Assembly (NCBI RefSeq): GCF_001939115.1
Contig: NZ_MQTZ01000047.1
Location: 62,001-126,000 of the forward strand
Reading direction: 5' to 3'
DNA length: 64,000 bases
DNA from: Leptolyngbya sp. 'hensonii'
GTDB lineage: Bacteria > Cyanobacteriota > Cyanobacteriia > GCF-001939115
Shown: positions 7,981-16,102 of the stretch, one piece after another
Position numbering within the stretch: the stretch's first letter is position 1
Layout of the letters: each line of letters begins with the position of its first letter
Notes under the pieces: model-generated
The model's input: only the letters and a program-made list of their open reading frames with translations
Told to the model about the DNA's origin: nothing
Database searches by the model: none
Made by a program: the position numbers and the translations under genes

Positions 7981-8241
7981 ATGGCCCGCTACAAACTCTA
8001 CACCATCAAGATGCAGATCAGCCGCCTCTTCGACCAAGGGCAGTCCTTCTTTGCGGTTGCGAAAGTTCAAGATTGGCTGCGGGAACGGGGGCATAATCCC
8101 GACGAGTACGACATCCTGTTCCACCAGGTTCCCGCACCACCAGGCTCCCCCTACGTCATGTTAGTAGAGACAGAACTGCGCCGTCGAGACGGGCAACCCG
8201 TAGACTCCTTCCTGCAGGAAGAGCTAAATCGGAGTGGCTGA
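7981..8241 (+). CDS. Conserved small hypothetical protein, 86 aa
   Basis: A compact, charged soluble protein (opening MARYKLYTIKMQISRLFDQG). It has an alternating helix-strand look, no membrane segment and no cysteines. Codon use matches its neighbours. It stands alone on the plus strand between a hairpin repeat and a convergent TPR gene. I do not recognise the family; the motif WLRERGHNPDEYDILFHQ is distinctive enough for a search. Confidence 0.65.
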   Translation: MARYKLYTIKMQISRLFDQGQSFFAVAKVQDWLRERGHNPDEYDILFHQVPAPPGSPYVMLVETELRRRDGQPVDSFLQEELNRSG

Positions 8242-8297
8242 TCATCCAGATTGCCTGCTGTCCGCCTTGACCGACAGATCCTTGCAGTCAGCCCCCC

Positions 8298-8915
8298 TCA
8301 CTGCAACTCATTGATCCGCTTAATAGCACTCTCATAACTCGCCGTATTGCCCTGTTGCTGATAGAGGGTAGCAGCCTTCTTAAAATCTGCCACAGCCCGC
8401 TGGTTATCTCCCATATCCCGATAGTCCAGGCCCCGGTTGTAATAGGCATCCGCATTTTGAGGATTGACCTTGAGCGCCTGGGTATAATCTGCGATCGCGC
8501 CCTGGCGATCGCCAGAGAGGGTACGGGCAACACCCCGATTGATATAGGCATAAGCCGGATCAACCGTCCCCCAATCCACATTGACACGAATCGCCTGGTT
8601 ATAGTCGCTGATGGCTCCCGGATAATCTCTGAGCCGGAGTTTGGCATTGCCGCGATTGTAATAGGCCAGAGAATACTTAGGCTTTAACTTCAGGGCCTGA
8701 TTCAGCAACTGGATCGCCCCCTGGTTATCCCCCTGTTTGACCCGCTGATTCGCCCGATCGATCAGATCGGGAGCACTGGTCTGGGCCACCCGCTGATCAC
8801 TCACGGGCATGGAGGGGGCAATCGGGACCGCAGCTCGCCCTGCAAAAGAACAGGTGAGTAGCGCCAGAAGACTAAGTCCTAGGGATAAGGGGATGAATCG
8901 CATGGCTACCATCAT
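8298..8915 (-). CDS. Exported tetratricopeptide-repeat protein
   Basis: A protein of about 205 aa with an N-terminal signal sequence (FIPLSLGLSLLALLTCSFAG, near residues 7-26). After a short linker come four TPR units: AIQLLNQALKLKPKYSLAYY, AISDYNQAIRVN, AIADYTQALKVNPQNADAYY and AVADFKKAATLY. The TPR core spans about residues 50-200, leaving no room for another domain, so it is a periplasmic or secreted protein-interaction module. ATG 8903 (MRFIPL) is an alternative start closer to a canonical signal peptide. It is transcribed in the same direction as the hydrolase gene, which ends 18 bases upstream, so the two probably form an operon. Confidence 0.8.
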   Translation of the reverse strand: MMVAMRFIPLSLGLSLLALLTCSFAGRAAVPIAPSMPVSDQRVAQTSAPDLIDRANQRVKQGDNQGAIQLLNQALKLKPKYSLAYYNRGNAKLRLRDYPGAISDYNQAIRVNVDWGTVDPAYAYINRGVARTLSGDRQGAIADYTQALKVNPQNADAYYNRGLDYRDMGDNQRAVADFKKAATLYQQQGNTASYESAIKRINELQ

Positions 8916-8933
8916 TGAGTCATTGTCCCTATC

Positions 8934-9812
8934 CTAATCCAGGTTGGCCAGCCAATCCAGGATCAGGGGGTTGACCACGTCCGGACGCTCGTCATGGGGA
9001 CAGTGGCCAGTTTGGGGAATAGGGACAATTTCAACCTGGGGGTTTTGACGATAGACCGCAGCCCCCTGAATGGGCGTCCAGGGATCCGCTTCACCCCAGA
9101 GCACCAACAGAGGATGTTGGACCAGGGGCAGAAGGTCCACTGGGGCAGGTCCTGCCGGAGCTGTCAGGATGGAGGCGAATACCTGCTGTGCCCCAGGATC
9201 ACAGGAGGGGGCATAGAGCAATTCCACCAGCTCATCCGTAATGGCCTCTGTATTGCGATAGACCTGGCGCAAAGTCTTCCGAATCCGAGACTTCTGGCGC
9301 ACCTGATCAAAAATCCAGGGACCAAAGAGGGGAGAACTGACCAGACGGGTAAAGACCCCCATCACCAATCGGAGCGGCAGATTCAGCTCATCTGGGCGAT
9401 GATTCAACCCCCCAGCCGGGTTCAACAACACTGCCCCCGCTGATAGTTCGGGATGCTGAGCCAGCAGCAGCAGACTCAGGAGCCCTCCGATCGAATTGCC
9501 CACAAAAACAGTTGGTCCCAGGGCCTGCTCGACACAGAAATCTCGCACCAGTTCTTGCCACAAATCCAGGCTGTAGACCACAGCAGGCTTATCAGAACTG
9601 CCAAACCCCAGCAGGTCGATCGCATAAACCCGGTATCCGCCTGCAGCCAGGACAGGGATATTATGTCGCCAGTGGCCGATCGATGCCCCAAAGCCATGGA
9701 GCAGCAATAGAGGCCGCCCAGTCCCCATGACGGTGTAGTGAATTTGATGCCCCTGCCAGGTCCAAGTTTGCGTTTCCAGGGGGATAGGGGAGACTAACTG
9801 TTCTAGAGTCAC
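8934..9812 (-). CDS. Alpha/beta hydrolase
   Basis: A 292-aa alpha/beta-hydrolase-fold enzyme. The oxyanion-hole motif LLLHGFGAS is near residues 36-44. The nucleophile elbow GNSIGG places the catalytic serine at residue 107, the acid is likely in WGEADPWTP, and the histidine is in GHCPHDERP near the C-terminus. The lid between residues 130 and 210 is helical. Proteins of this length are common in cyanobacteria and plastids; the substrate cannot be inferred. The downstream TPR gene is probably in the same operon. Confidence 0.85.
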   Translation of the reverse strand: MTLEQLVSPIPLETQTWTWQGHQIHYTVMGTGRPLLLLHGFGASIGHWRHNIPVLAAGGYRVYAIDLLGFGSSDKPAVVYSLDLWQELVRDFCVEQALGPTVFVGNSIGGLLSLLLLAQHPELSAGAVLLNPAGGLNHRPDELNLPLRLVMGVFTRLVSSPLFGPWIFDQVRQKSRIRKTLRQVYRNTEAITDELVELLYAPSCDPGAQQVFASILTAPAGPAPVDLLPLVQHPLLVLWGEADPWTPIQGAAVYRQNPQVEIVPIPQTGHCPHDERPDVVNPLILDWLANLD

Positions 9813-9982
9813 GGCTAATCATAAAGATTTATTACTTTTCCTATCATACGTGTTTTGACTGCAAAGCGTCCTGACAGGAAGTCTCAAACCAGAGTTCTAT
9901 CTTTAGGCAGGGACAATTTTTCCTGCTTTTGCTAGAGTCTCTAAGGAATTATTTACATCTCTGGTTCACCCTGGGTAAACAG

Positions 9983-11485
9983 ATGAAGTTTTGGCGTAAT
10001 CTATCGACCAGTCTTTTAGCGAGTAGCTTACTGATTTCTAATCTTCTCATCCAACCCACCCAGGCCCAAACCCAACTGGGGGCATACTGTCAATCCACGG
10101 TGGAGGCGATCGCTAAAAAGGATAATCTGCGTCGGGCTGCCTACGACGGGGATAAGGAGGCCATGAAACGCTACAAGGCGATCGTCGCCCAGCAGGCAGA
10201 GCAGTTAAAGAAATGTCGGAGCAAAAACTGGCCCCAAACCCAGGCCATCTGGATCAGGCTTTATCCCTGTGATATCAAACCGGGGGTGTTAGAGAGTGCC
10301 CTGGACCGGATTGTCGATCGGGGTTACAACCAGGTCAATGTCGAAGTCTTCTACAGTGGTCAGGTTCTCCTCCCCAGTTCAGCCAATCCCACCGCCTGGC
10401 CATCGGTGTTGCGGACTCCCGGCACTGAAAAAGTTGACCTGTTCGCCCAGGCACTCCAGAAAGGGCGGGAGCGGGGTCTGAAAGTTTATGCCTGGATGTT
10501 TACTCTGAACTTTGGCTACAGCTATACCTTCCGGCCCGATCGCCAGCAGGTGGTGGCCCGCAATGGTAAGGGGCAGGTCAGTCTGTCGATCGTGGGTAAC
10601 AATAGCCTCAACTTTGAGCTGACGGATGTCACACCAGAAGAGGCTTTCGTTGATCCTTACAGTCCCCAGGCCAAATACGACTACTACCAGATGGTACAGG
10701 CTGTGCTGCAGCGCCGTCCCGATGGCATTCTGTTCGATTACATCCGCTATCCGAGAGGAGCAGGCACCTCCTCCGTGGCCAGTAATGTTCTGGACCTCTG
10801 GATTTATGGGGAAGCCTCTCAGCAGGCTCTGTTCGATCGGGCTCAGAACTACAAAGGGCTGGAATTAATCCGTCGATTCCTGAGCAAAGGATACATTACA
10901 GCCGGGGATGTGGGAGATGCAGACCGACTCTATCCGAAGGAGGGGGAGCCCCTCTGGGAGGGTCGCAATCCTCCCAAGAATAAGGTCATGGCTCCGGCAG
11001 CCGATCGCCAACCGGCCCTGCAGCAAGAACTCTGGTATCTGACAGCAGCCCATGCGGTGCAGGGGGTGATCGACTTCCTGGCCATGGCCTCCCTGCCAGC
11101 CCAGAAACAGGGTATTCCAGCCGGAGCAGTCTTCTTCCCAGAGGCCAATCAGGTAATTGGGCAGGGATTTGATTCTCGACTGCAGGCCTGGGACCGCTTC
11201 CCGACCTCCCTGGAGTGGCATCCCATGGCCTATGGGGTCTGTGGTAACGTCGGTTGTATCCTCTCCCAGATCCAGCGAGTTCTGACCTTTTCCCCCTCCG
11301 GCACCCAGATTAAACCGGTACTGGCTGGAATTTGGGGACAATCCATCAGTAACCGCCCTTCCCTGGAAGTTCAAATGCAGGCCATCCGACAAACCACTCC
11401 CCAGCTCAATTCAATCAGTCATTTTGCCTATTCCTGGCAGGAACCAGCTTCCGATCGGGAGCGCAAGTTCTGTCAACCCAAGTAG
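9983..11485 (+). CDS. Secreted glycoside-hydrolase-like (GHL10) protein
   Basis: About 500 aa with an N-terminal signal peptide (KFWRNLSTSLLASSLLISNL, cleavage near AQA). The TIM-barrel-like core starts at about residue 95 and shows features of the family-10 glycosyl-hydrolase-like group: RIVDRGYNQVNVEVF, GLKVYAWMFTLNFG and DGILFDYIRYPR. Such proteins are secreted or cell-wall associated and may act on polysaccharide; activity is unproven for most. ATG 9983 is preferred over the TTG at 9929 because the signal peptide begins there. The downstream methyltransferase starts only 7 bases after the stop. Confidence 0.8.
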   Translation: MKFWRNLSTSLLASSLLISNLLIQPTQAQTQLGAYCQSTVEAIAKKDNLRRAAYDGDKEAMKRYKAIVAQQAEQLKKCRSKNWPQTQAIWIRLYPCDIKPGVLESALDRIVDRGYNQVNVEVFYSGQVLLPSSANPTAWPSVLRTPGTEKVDLFAQALQKGRERGLKVYAWMFTLNFGYSYTFRPDRQQVVARNGKGQVSLSIVGNNSLNFELTDVTPEEAFVDPYSPQAKYDYYQMVQAVLQRRPDGILFDYIRYPRGAGTSSVASNVLDLWIYGEASQQALFDRAQNYKGLELIRRFLSKGYITAGDVGDADRLYPKEGEPLWEGRNPPKNKVMAPAADRQPALQQELWYLTAAHAVQGVIDFLAMASLPAQKQGIPAGAVFFPEANQVIGQGFDSRLQAWDRFPTSLEWHPMAYGVCGNVGCILSQIQRVLTFSPSGTQIKPVLAGIWGQSISNRPSLEVQMQAIRQTTPQLNSISHFAYSWQEPASDRERKFCQPK

Positions 11486-11492
11486 TTGACCT

Positions 11493-12440
11493 ATGCCAGT
11501 TCCCGAGCATAAATTCCGAGCCCCGCGCAACCGGACAATCACCCTCTCCCCAGAAGAGCAAAGACTCTACCATCAGGGCCTACTCAAGCTGACGGAACCC
11601 CTGCCCCCAGAGGCATTAGAGAATTGCACTATTCATCAGGACAGCCTGGCCATTCTCGACTGGCTCCCATGGGCCTGGGTTGATCTGCTGTTCATCGACC
11701 CGCCCTACAATCTGACTAAAACCTTCAGCAGTACGGTCTTCAAAGAACGATCGGTGAGGGAGTACGCCGATTGGCTGGAATCCTGGTTGCCTCGCCTGCT
11801 AAAAACCCTGAAGCCCACCGGCTCGGTTTATATCTGTGGGGATTGGCGATCGTCAGCGGCGATCCATCTGGTCGCCGAAAAATATCTGACCGTGCGCAAC
11901 TGCATTACCTGGGAACGGGAGAAAGGCAGGGGAGCTAAATCCAACTGGAAAAACTGTTCGGAAACCATCTGGTTTTGCACCGCCTCTGATCAGTACACCT
12001 TTAATGTCGATGCAGTTAAGCTGAAACGTCGTGTCATTGCCCCCTATACAGATCCCAAGGGCAATCCCAAGGACTGGCAACGAACCGAACATGGCAACTA
12101 CCGTCTGACCCATCCCTCCAACCTGTGGACCGATTTAACCGTGCCCTTCTGGTCGATGCCAGAAAACACGGATCACCCAACGCAGAAACCGGAGAAGCTG
12201 CTAGCCAAAATCATCCTGGCCAGTTCCAATCCTGGTGATCTGGTGTTAGACCCATTTCTGGGTTCTGGCACAACCTCCGTGGTAGCCCGCAAATTGCAAC
12301 GGCGCTATGTGGGCATTGAACAGGACCAGACCTACTGTTGTCTGGCCGAAAAGCGACTGGCCCTGGCAGCCCAAAACCCAGCAATCCAGGGCTATGCCAT
12401 GGGCGTTTTCTGGGAGCGCAATTCATCTCAGCATGACTGA
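11493..12440 (+). CDS. Orphan beta-class DNA methyltransferase (N4-C or N6-A)
   Basis: A 315-aa amino-methyltransferase. The catalytic motif IV, DPPYNL, is at residues 69-74 and the SAM-binding motif I, FLGSGTTS, at about 255-262; this order defines the beta class. The target-recognition region lies between them. No restriction endonuclease is adjacent, so it is probably solitary, like the conserved cyanobacterial solitary methyltransferases. DPPY-type enzymes can methylate adenine N6 or cytosine N4, and the sequence alone does not decide the target. It starts 7 bases after the GHL10-like gene, so transcription may be shared. Confidence 0.85.
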   Translation: MPVPEHKFRAPRNRTITLSPEEQRLYHQGLLKLTEPLPPEALENCTIHQDSLAILDWLPWAWVDLLFIDPPYNLTKTFSSTVFKERSVREYADWLESWLPRLLKTLKPTGSVYICGDWRSSAAIHLVAEKYLTVRNCITWEREKGRGAKSNWKNCSETIWFCTASDQYTFNVDAVKLKRRVIAPYTDPKGNPKDWQRTEHGNYRLTHPSNLWTDLTVPFWSMPENTDHPTQKPEKLLAKIILASSNPGDLVLDPFLGSGTTSVVARKLQRRYVGIEQDQTYCCLAEKRLALAAQNPAIQGYAMGVFWERNSSQHD

Positions 12441-12550
12441 GCTGGTCACAGCCCCTCCGATCGCAATCCCGATATGTGCCAATTATTACAAAAATCCTGT
12501 AATCATTAGTGGTTCAATCCTGAAGTTACAGCAGTAACCGGAGATTATCG

Positions 12551-13762
12551 ATGGATCGTCAGCACCCGCCTTTAATTCTGCCTCGACGGCAGATTCTCCG
12601 AGGGTTATTAGGGACAACTGCCTTTGGCGTAACCTCACGCCTGTGGACAGGTTGTACACCCTCTTCTGAAACAGGTTCACCCAATAGCTCTACCACTTCT
12701 CCCTCAACAACCGCCTCAAGCAGTCCCAAAACATTAGCCCTGGGATTTATCTATGTAGGGTCCAAGGATGACTACGGTTACAATCAGGCCCATGCGGAAG
12801 GCAAAACAGGCCTCTCGAAACTTCCAGATGTGAAAACCCTGGAAGAAGCATCAGTTCCTGAAACCACCGCAGTCCAGGAAACCATGCGGAACATGATCAG
12901 CCAGGACGGGGCTACAGCGTTGTTCCCAACATCCTTCGGCTATTTCGACCCCCACATCCTGATTTTGGCCAAAGAGTTTCCAGAAGTGCAGTTCTTCCAT
13001 TGCGGTGGACTCTATCAAGAGGGGAAGACTCCAAGCAATGTCGGCAGCTACTTTGGTTACATTGATGAAGCCCAATATATTGCCGGGATTGTTGCTGCCC
13101 ATACCTCCAAGAGCGGTAAGTTAGGCTTCATTGCCGCCAAGCCCATTGCCCAGGTGTTACGGAACATCAACAGCTATACCCTGGGTGCCCGCAGCATCAA
13201 TCCCAAGGTCAGCACCAATGTCATCTTCACGGGGGATTGGTCTCAGCCCGTGAAAGAAGCAGAAGCCGCCAACAGTCTCGCTGACCAGGGCGTGGATGTC
13301 CTCACCTGCCATGTGGATAGTCCCAAGATCATCATGGAAACTGCAGAAAAACGGGGCATCTTCTGCACGGGCTATCATGCTAATCAGGCCAATCTTGCTC
13401 CTAAAGGCTATTTGACTGGTGCAGAATGGGATTGGGCCAATATCTACACCCAGTACGCCAAGGACCTCCTGGCAGGTAAAACCCTGATGAATAATGGGAT
13501 CGCCCATCTGGTTCGAGGTGGGCTCAAGGAAGGGTTTTGCAAGCTTTCGCCCTATGGAGCGGCAGTGACCGCCGCCGCCAAGACGGATGCCGATGCAGCC
13601 CAAGCCAAGTTTATGAATGGCAGTATGGTGATCTATAAAGGAGAGCTCAAGGATAATAGCGGCAAGGTCGTGATTCCGGCTGGGAAAGAGCTGACCCAGC
13701 AGGATATCGAACTGGAAAAGATGAACTGGCTGGTAGAGGGGGTCATCGGCAGCTTAAGTTAA
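12551..13762 (+). CDS. BMP-family (PnrA/Med-like) substrate-binding lipoprotein
   Basis: A 403-aa basic-membrane-protein-family receptor, the substrate-binding subunit of ABC importers for nucleosides or related purines. The N-terminus carries a twin-arginine-like RRQILRG followed by a hydrophobic stretch and a lipobox ending LWTGC, so it is an anchored lipoprotein with possible Tat export. A Ser/Thr-rich linker precedes the mature domain (LGFIYVGSKDDYGYNQAHAEG). Family hallmarks include GSYFGYIDEAQYIAGIVAA and a GKLGFIAA strand. GGAG at 12540-12543 supports ATG 12551. No ATPase or permease gene is adjacent, which is unusual for the family. Confidence 0.88.
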   Translation: MDRQHPPLILPRRQILRGLLGTTAFGVTSRLWTGCTPSSETGSPNSSTTSPSTTASSSPKTLALGFIYVGSKDDYGYNQAHAEGKTGLSKLPDVKTLEEASVPETTAVQETMRNMISQDGATALFPTSFGYFDPHILILAKEFPEVQFFHCGGLYQEGKTPSNVGSYFGYIDEAQYIAGIVAAHTSKSGKLGFIAAKPIAQVLRNINSYTLGARSINPKVSTNVIFTGDWSQPVKEAEAANSLADQGVDVLTCHVDSPKIIMETAEKRGIFCTGYHANQANLAPKGYLTGAEWDWANIYTQYAKDLLAGKTLMNNGIAHLVRGGLKEGFCKLSPYGAAVTAAAKTDADAAQAKFMNGSMVIYKGELKDNSGKVVIPAGKELTQQDIELEKMNWLVEGVIGSLS

Positions 13763-13830
13763 GTTCACTTACGGAGTGCAGAGGCATCCTGGTGATCTGT
13801 TAGCTTCAGCCTTTTTCGCGGAGGAGGTTG

Positions 13831-13851
13831 GGAGGACGTGCGCCGTCCTCC
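13831..13851 (+). terminator. Perfect 8-bp hairpin after the BMP gene
   Basis: GGAGGACG and CGTCCTCC are complementary around a 5-base loop, 69 bases after the stop. There is no U-tract, so termination is only a candidate function. Confidence 0.35.
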
Positions 13852-14029
13852 GATCGCACTAGCAGGTTGAGAGAACCGCGTCAGATCCAGCACCAGCGGG
13901 GGATTTTGCCGAACTTCCCTAACACTTCACCCAGCCGACGACGTTCGGAAGGCTCCTGAGTTTTGTCGGCCAATCAGGGGGACGACACAGCCTCTGCCCC
14001 CAAGATCTGAAGCACAATAACCATAGTAT

Positions 14030-14057
14030 TTGCAGATTGTGAAAATACTGTTACAAT
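14030..14057 (+). promoter_or_regulatory. Sigma70-type promoter for the 55-aa gene
   Basis: TTGCAG (14030-14035) and TACAAT (14052-14057) are separated by 16 bases and lie 35 bases before ATG 14093. The surrounding sequence is AT-rich compared with flanks. This is a reasonable but untested promoter. Confidence 0.45.
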
Positions 14058-14092
14058 AATTTTCATAAAGATAACAATTCCCCTATAACCTA

Positions 14093-14260
14093 ATGCGTTA
14101 TTCCACCTACTCCCGTCTTAGAGCTGAGCAAGCATCTGCTAAAGTGGCTGTCTATGCTGAGGTGGCCCCCTCTCCTGAGCAGCACTTACGAAAGCAGCAG
14201 GTTACGATCGGCCTCCTAGCGATCGGGCTGAGTGCCTGGATTGCTTCCCTGGTAGGGTAA
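14093..14260 (+). CDS. Small 55-aa single-pass membrane protein, Psb34-like
   Basis: ATG 14093 opens a 55-codon frame ending at TAA 14258-14260. The soluble N-terminus (MRYSTYSRLRAEQ, then KVAVYAEVAP) precedes a basic hinge (HLRKQQ) and one C-terminal transmembrane helix (VTIGLLAIGLSAWIASLVG). The layout, including MRYxT at the start and a VYxE motif before the helix, resembles Psb34 (ssl1498 family), a photosystem II assembly peptide related to high-light-inducible proteins. I rank that as a suggestion. It has its own promoter (14030-14057) and terminator (14335-14366), so it forms a one-gene transcription unit. Confidence 0.65.
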   Translation: MRYSTYSRLRAEQASAKVAVYAEVAPSPEQHLRKQQVTIGLLAIGLSAWIASLVG

Positions 14261-14334
14261 TTGCTCCCAACCCTTGTTTGAAAAGCTGTTCTATCAAAAT
14301 CGAGTTTCAAGTCTGACTATCATGCCTGATCGAT

Positions 14335-14366
14335 AAGCCTGGCCATCTGTGGGGTCGGGCTTTTTT
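14335..14366 (+). terminator. Rho-independent terminator
   Basis: The stem AAGCCTGGCC (14335-14344) pairs with GGTCGGGCTT (14353-14362) using two G-U pairs around an 8-base loop and ends in TTTTTT. It lies 75 bases after the 55-aa gene and before the ArsC-like gene. Confidence 0.75.
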
Positions 14367-14394
14367 CTTAAACTATTGAGCTTTGTGATTAGTG

Positions 14395-14751
14395 ATGTCC
14401 ATTCAAGTTTACGGAATTCCCAACTGCGGCACCTGTAAAAAAGCATTCACCTGGTTGGAGCAACACGGGGTCGCATACGAGTTCATCAATACGAAAGAAA
14501 CGCCCCCCACCCAAGCCCTGATTCAGGCTTGGGTAGAAGTTCTGGGTTCCAAACCAATGCGAAATACCTCCGGCCAATCCTATCGGGCTTTGGGCAGTGA
14601 GAGAGATAACTGGACCGACGCCCAATGGGTGGATGCATTCACCCAAGACGCCATGCTGTTGAAACGGCCCCTGTTTGTGAAAGATGGCACGGCAGTACTG
14701 GTCGGTTTCCGAGACAAGGATGAGGTGATTCGCCAGAAATTAGGTCTGTGA
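14395..14751 (+). CDS. ArsC/Spx-family thioredoxin-fold protein
   Basis: A 118-aa protein of the arsenate reductase/Spx/YffB family. The active-site motif is YGIPNCGTCKKA, with a CxxC pair at its core. KRPLFVKDG carries the cis-proline region, and the C-terminus ends in a short helix. Length and motif fit the YffB/Spx-like branch; whether it reduces arsenate, binds RNA polymerase or does something else is not decided by the sequence. GTG 14392 and ATG 14395 are alternative starts. It stands alone between a terminator and a MITE-like element. Confidence 0.8.
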   Translation: MSIQVYGIPNCGTCKKAFTWLEQHGVAYEFINTKETPPTQALIQAWVEVLGSKPMRNTSGQSYRALGSERDNWTDAQWVDAFTQDAMLLKRPLFVKDGTAVLVGFRDKDEVIRQKLGL

Positions 14752-14794
14752 AAGCCTTTCTAGCAGGTACAACCGCGACTATCTAAACAAAGTC

Positions 14795-14951
14795 GGCTTT
14801 GCTGAATGCAAATATGAATTACCCTCATCCCCAACCCTTCTCCCGCAGGAGAAGGGAGCTAAAACTCTTGTTCCCTCTCCTTTGGGAGAGGGCTAGGGTG
14901 AGGGCTGCATAAGGTTCAAGCACGAAAATCATACTTCTATTCAGCAACGCC
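14795..14951 (+). mobile_element. MITE-like element copy 1 (157 bp)
   Basis: A non-coding element with terminal inverted repeats of about 24 bases starting GGCTTTGCTGAAT (left) and GGCGTTGCTGAAT (right, reverse strand). It is flanked by a perfect 8-bp target duplication ACAAAGTC (14787-14794 and 14952-14959). Two internal hairpins exist: CCCTTCTCC-CGCA-GGAGAAGGG and CCCTCTCC-TTTG-GGAGAGGG. It has no ORF. The ends recall those of IS903-group elements (GGCTTTGTTGAAT), but that group makes 9-bp duplications, so the parent family is open. Confidence 0.85.
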
Positions 14952-15025
14952 ACAAAGTCCTTGTCAGCGGACTTGTCGGTTTGGGTAACCAGCTCCAGCC
15001 GCTTTTGTGCGGATAGCCGCGCCTT

Positions 15026-15043
15026 TAGTCACCAGGGTGACTA
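15026..15043 (-). terminator. Perfect hairpin TAGTCACC-AG-GGTGACTA at the end of the usp gene
   Basis: An 8-bp stem with a 2-base spacer immediately beyond the stop codon of the leftward stress-protein gene. No clear T-run follows on the minus strand, so it is a candidate terminator or 3' stabiliser. Confidence 0.4.
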
Positions 15044-15047
15044 GAGT

Positions 15048-15599
15048 TCAACTCCAGATCGACTTGAGGGGCCATCCAGCCGGGGGTTGATAGGATTTAT
15101 GTTCAGCCTTATTCAGCACTTTTGGGCAATTGACCGTCAGCACAGTACAGGGTGCATGATGCAGAACATAATTACTCACACTCCCCAAAATCATTTCCTG
15201 TAGTCCTGCATGCCCCCGCCGACCAAGCACGATCAAGTCAGCTTTCCAGAGCTTTGCAAATTCACAGATTGTATGCCCCGGTTGCCCAGACTGCTGGGTA
15301 AATTCAGTGGCCACTCCAGCCGCAGTTGCTTCATCTGTCAACGATCGCAGTAAGTTCAGCCCCTTCTCCTCATAAGCTTTCCACTGGTCTTCGTAAATCT
15401 TCCAAACTTTATTGTCCAGACTGGCATAGTATTCCATGCCCACCATTAACGGCACTTGAGGGCAGCCTTCCTCATCTGCCGTCAACACATGAAACACCAT
15501 CAACTGACTGTTGAGGGCTTTAGCCATTGTCAGCGCTGCGTCAAAAACTTGCTGATTTGATTGAGATTGATCAACAGCCACCAGGATTTTTTCAAACAT
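15048..15599 (-). CDS. Universal stress protein (UspA family)
   Basis: A 183-aa UspA-fold protein. The opening MFEKILVAVDQSQSNQQVF and the nucleotide-binding motif GRRGHAGLQEMILGSVSNYV (the G-2x-G-9x-GS pattern) indicate an ATP-binding member. An insert (residues 60-85, KVWKIYEDQWKAYEEKG) is common in cyanobacterial forms. ATG 15599 is preferred to the GTG at 15611 because GGTGGTGAAAG then serves as ribosome site. Such proteins respond to stress; no partner gene is adjacent. Confidence 0.88.
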   Translation of the reverse strand: MFEKILVAVDQSQSNQQVFDAALTMAKALNSQLMVFHVLTADEEGCPQVPLMVGMEYYASLDNKVWKIYEDQWKAYEEKGLNLLRSLTDEATAAGVATEFTQQSGQPGHTICEFAKLWKADLIVLGRRGHAGLQEMILGSVSNYVLHHAPCTVLTVNCPKVLNKAEHKSYQPPAGWPLKSIWS

Positions 15600-16102
15600 A
15601 GCTTTCACCACCGTTTGACTCAGATGATTAACTTTTTAATCCACCACGATCGCCTTCAAAGCTGCATCAGCCCCATCCAACGACTCCAATTCTACTCACC
15701 ACCCTTAGCCTACTGGCAGCTCTGACTTACTCGACTGTTCTGCCAGAAGGCCAATTAATTGCTTCGCTTGAATGAAATGAACGAGCTATTCGAAAACCCG
15801 AAGAAGTTTGGTATTTTTCCCAACGCAGGACCGTTGCATCCGGCTCTCCTGAATTTACAGGAGCGGATTTCAAGGAGATCATTGAGGCGTCACAGCAAAC
15901 TGAGAACTCACTAACATCGCGTATCCCGTACTTTGATAATATTTGGCTTTGTGAGAAATTTAGTAGTTACGTAGTAAAAGTCAAAGTTTCAAGACTAAAT
16001 ACTTAACTTACAGTCACACTCCTATAGCCGTAGCCATCTCGAATGTAGGCTAAGAGGCAGTCTCTTTCCAAGCAGAGGCTTAACCTCCTCCTCTTTCGTA
16101 CC
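15600..16102. other. Intergenic region with a start-less open frame
   Basis: About 500 bases. A 76-codon frame without a start codon runs from 15776 to TAA 16004-16006 on the plus strand and is listed separately. The rest is AT-rich. No promoter stands out. Confidence 0.5.
15776..16006 (+). pseudogene. Possible gene remnant (start-less 76-codon frame)
   Basis: The translation (for example RKPEEVWYFSQRRTVASG, SPEFTGADFKEIIEASQ, IPYFDNIWLCEKFSSYVV) has a protein-like composition, but there is no ATG, GTG or TTG near its start and a TGA stands directly before it. It could be the tail of a decayed gene. I recognise no family, and chance openness at this length cannot be excluded. Confidence 0.25.

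Larger units (their letters stand above)
13763..14092. other. Intergenic region with hairpin and promoter
   Basis: 330 bases. It holds a perfect hairpin at 13831-13851 (GGAGGACG, 5-base loop, CGTCCTCC), a plausible end for the BMP transcript without a T-run, and at its right end a promoter for the small gene at 14093. Nothing else is visible. Confidence 0.55.

Noticed and set aside
14795-14951. Possible CRISPR or small-RNA reading of the repeated 157-bp sequence
   Set aside because: Copies are dispersed, have inverted ends and are flanked by target duplications, which identifies a transposable element and not an array.
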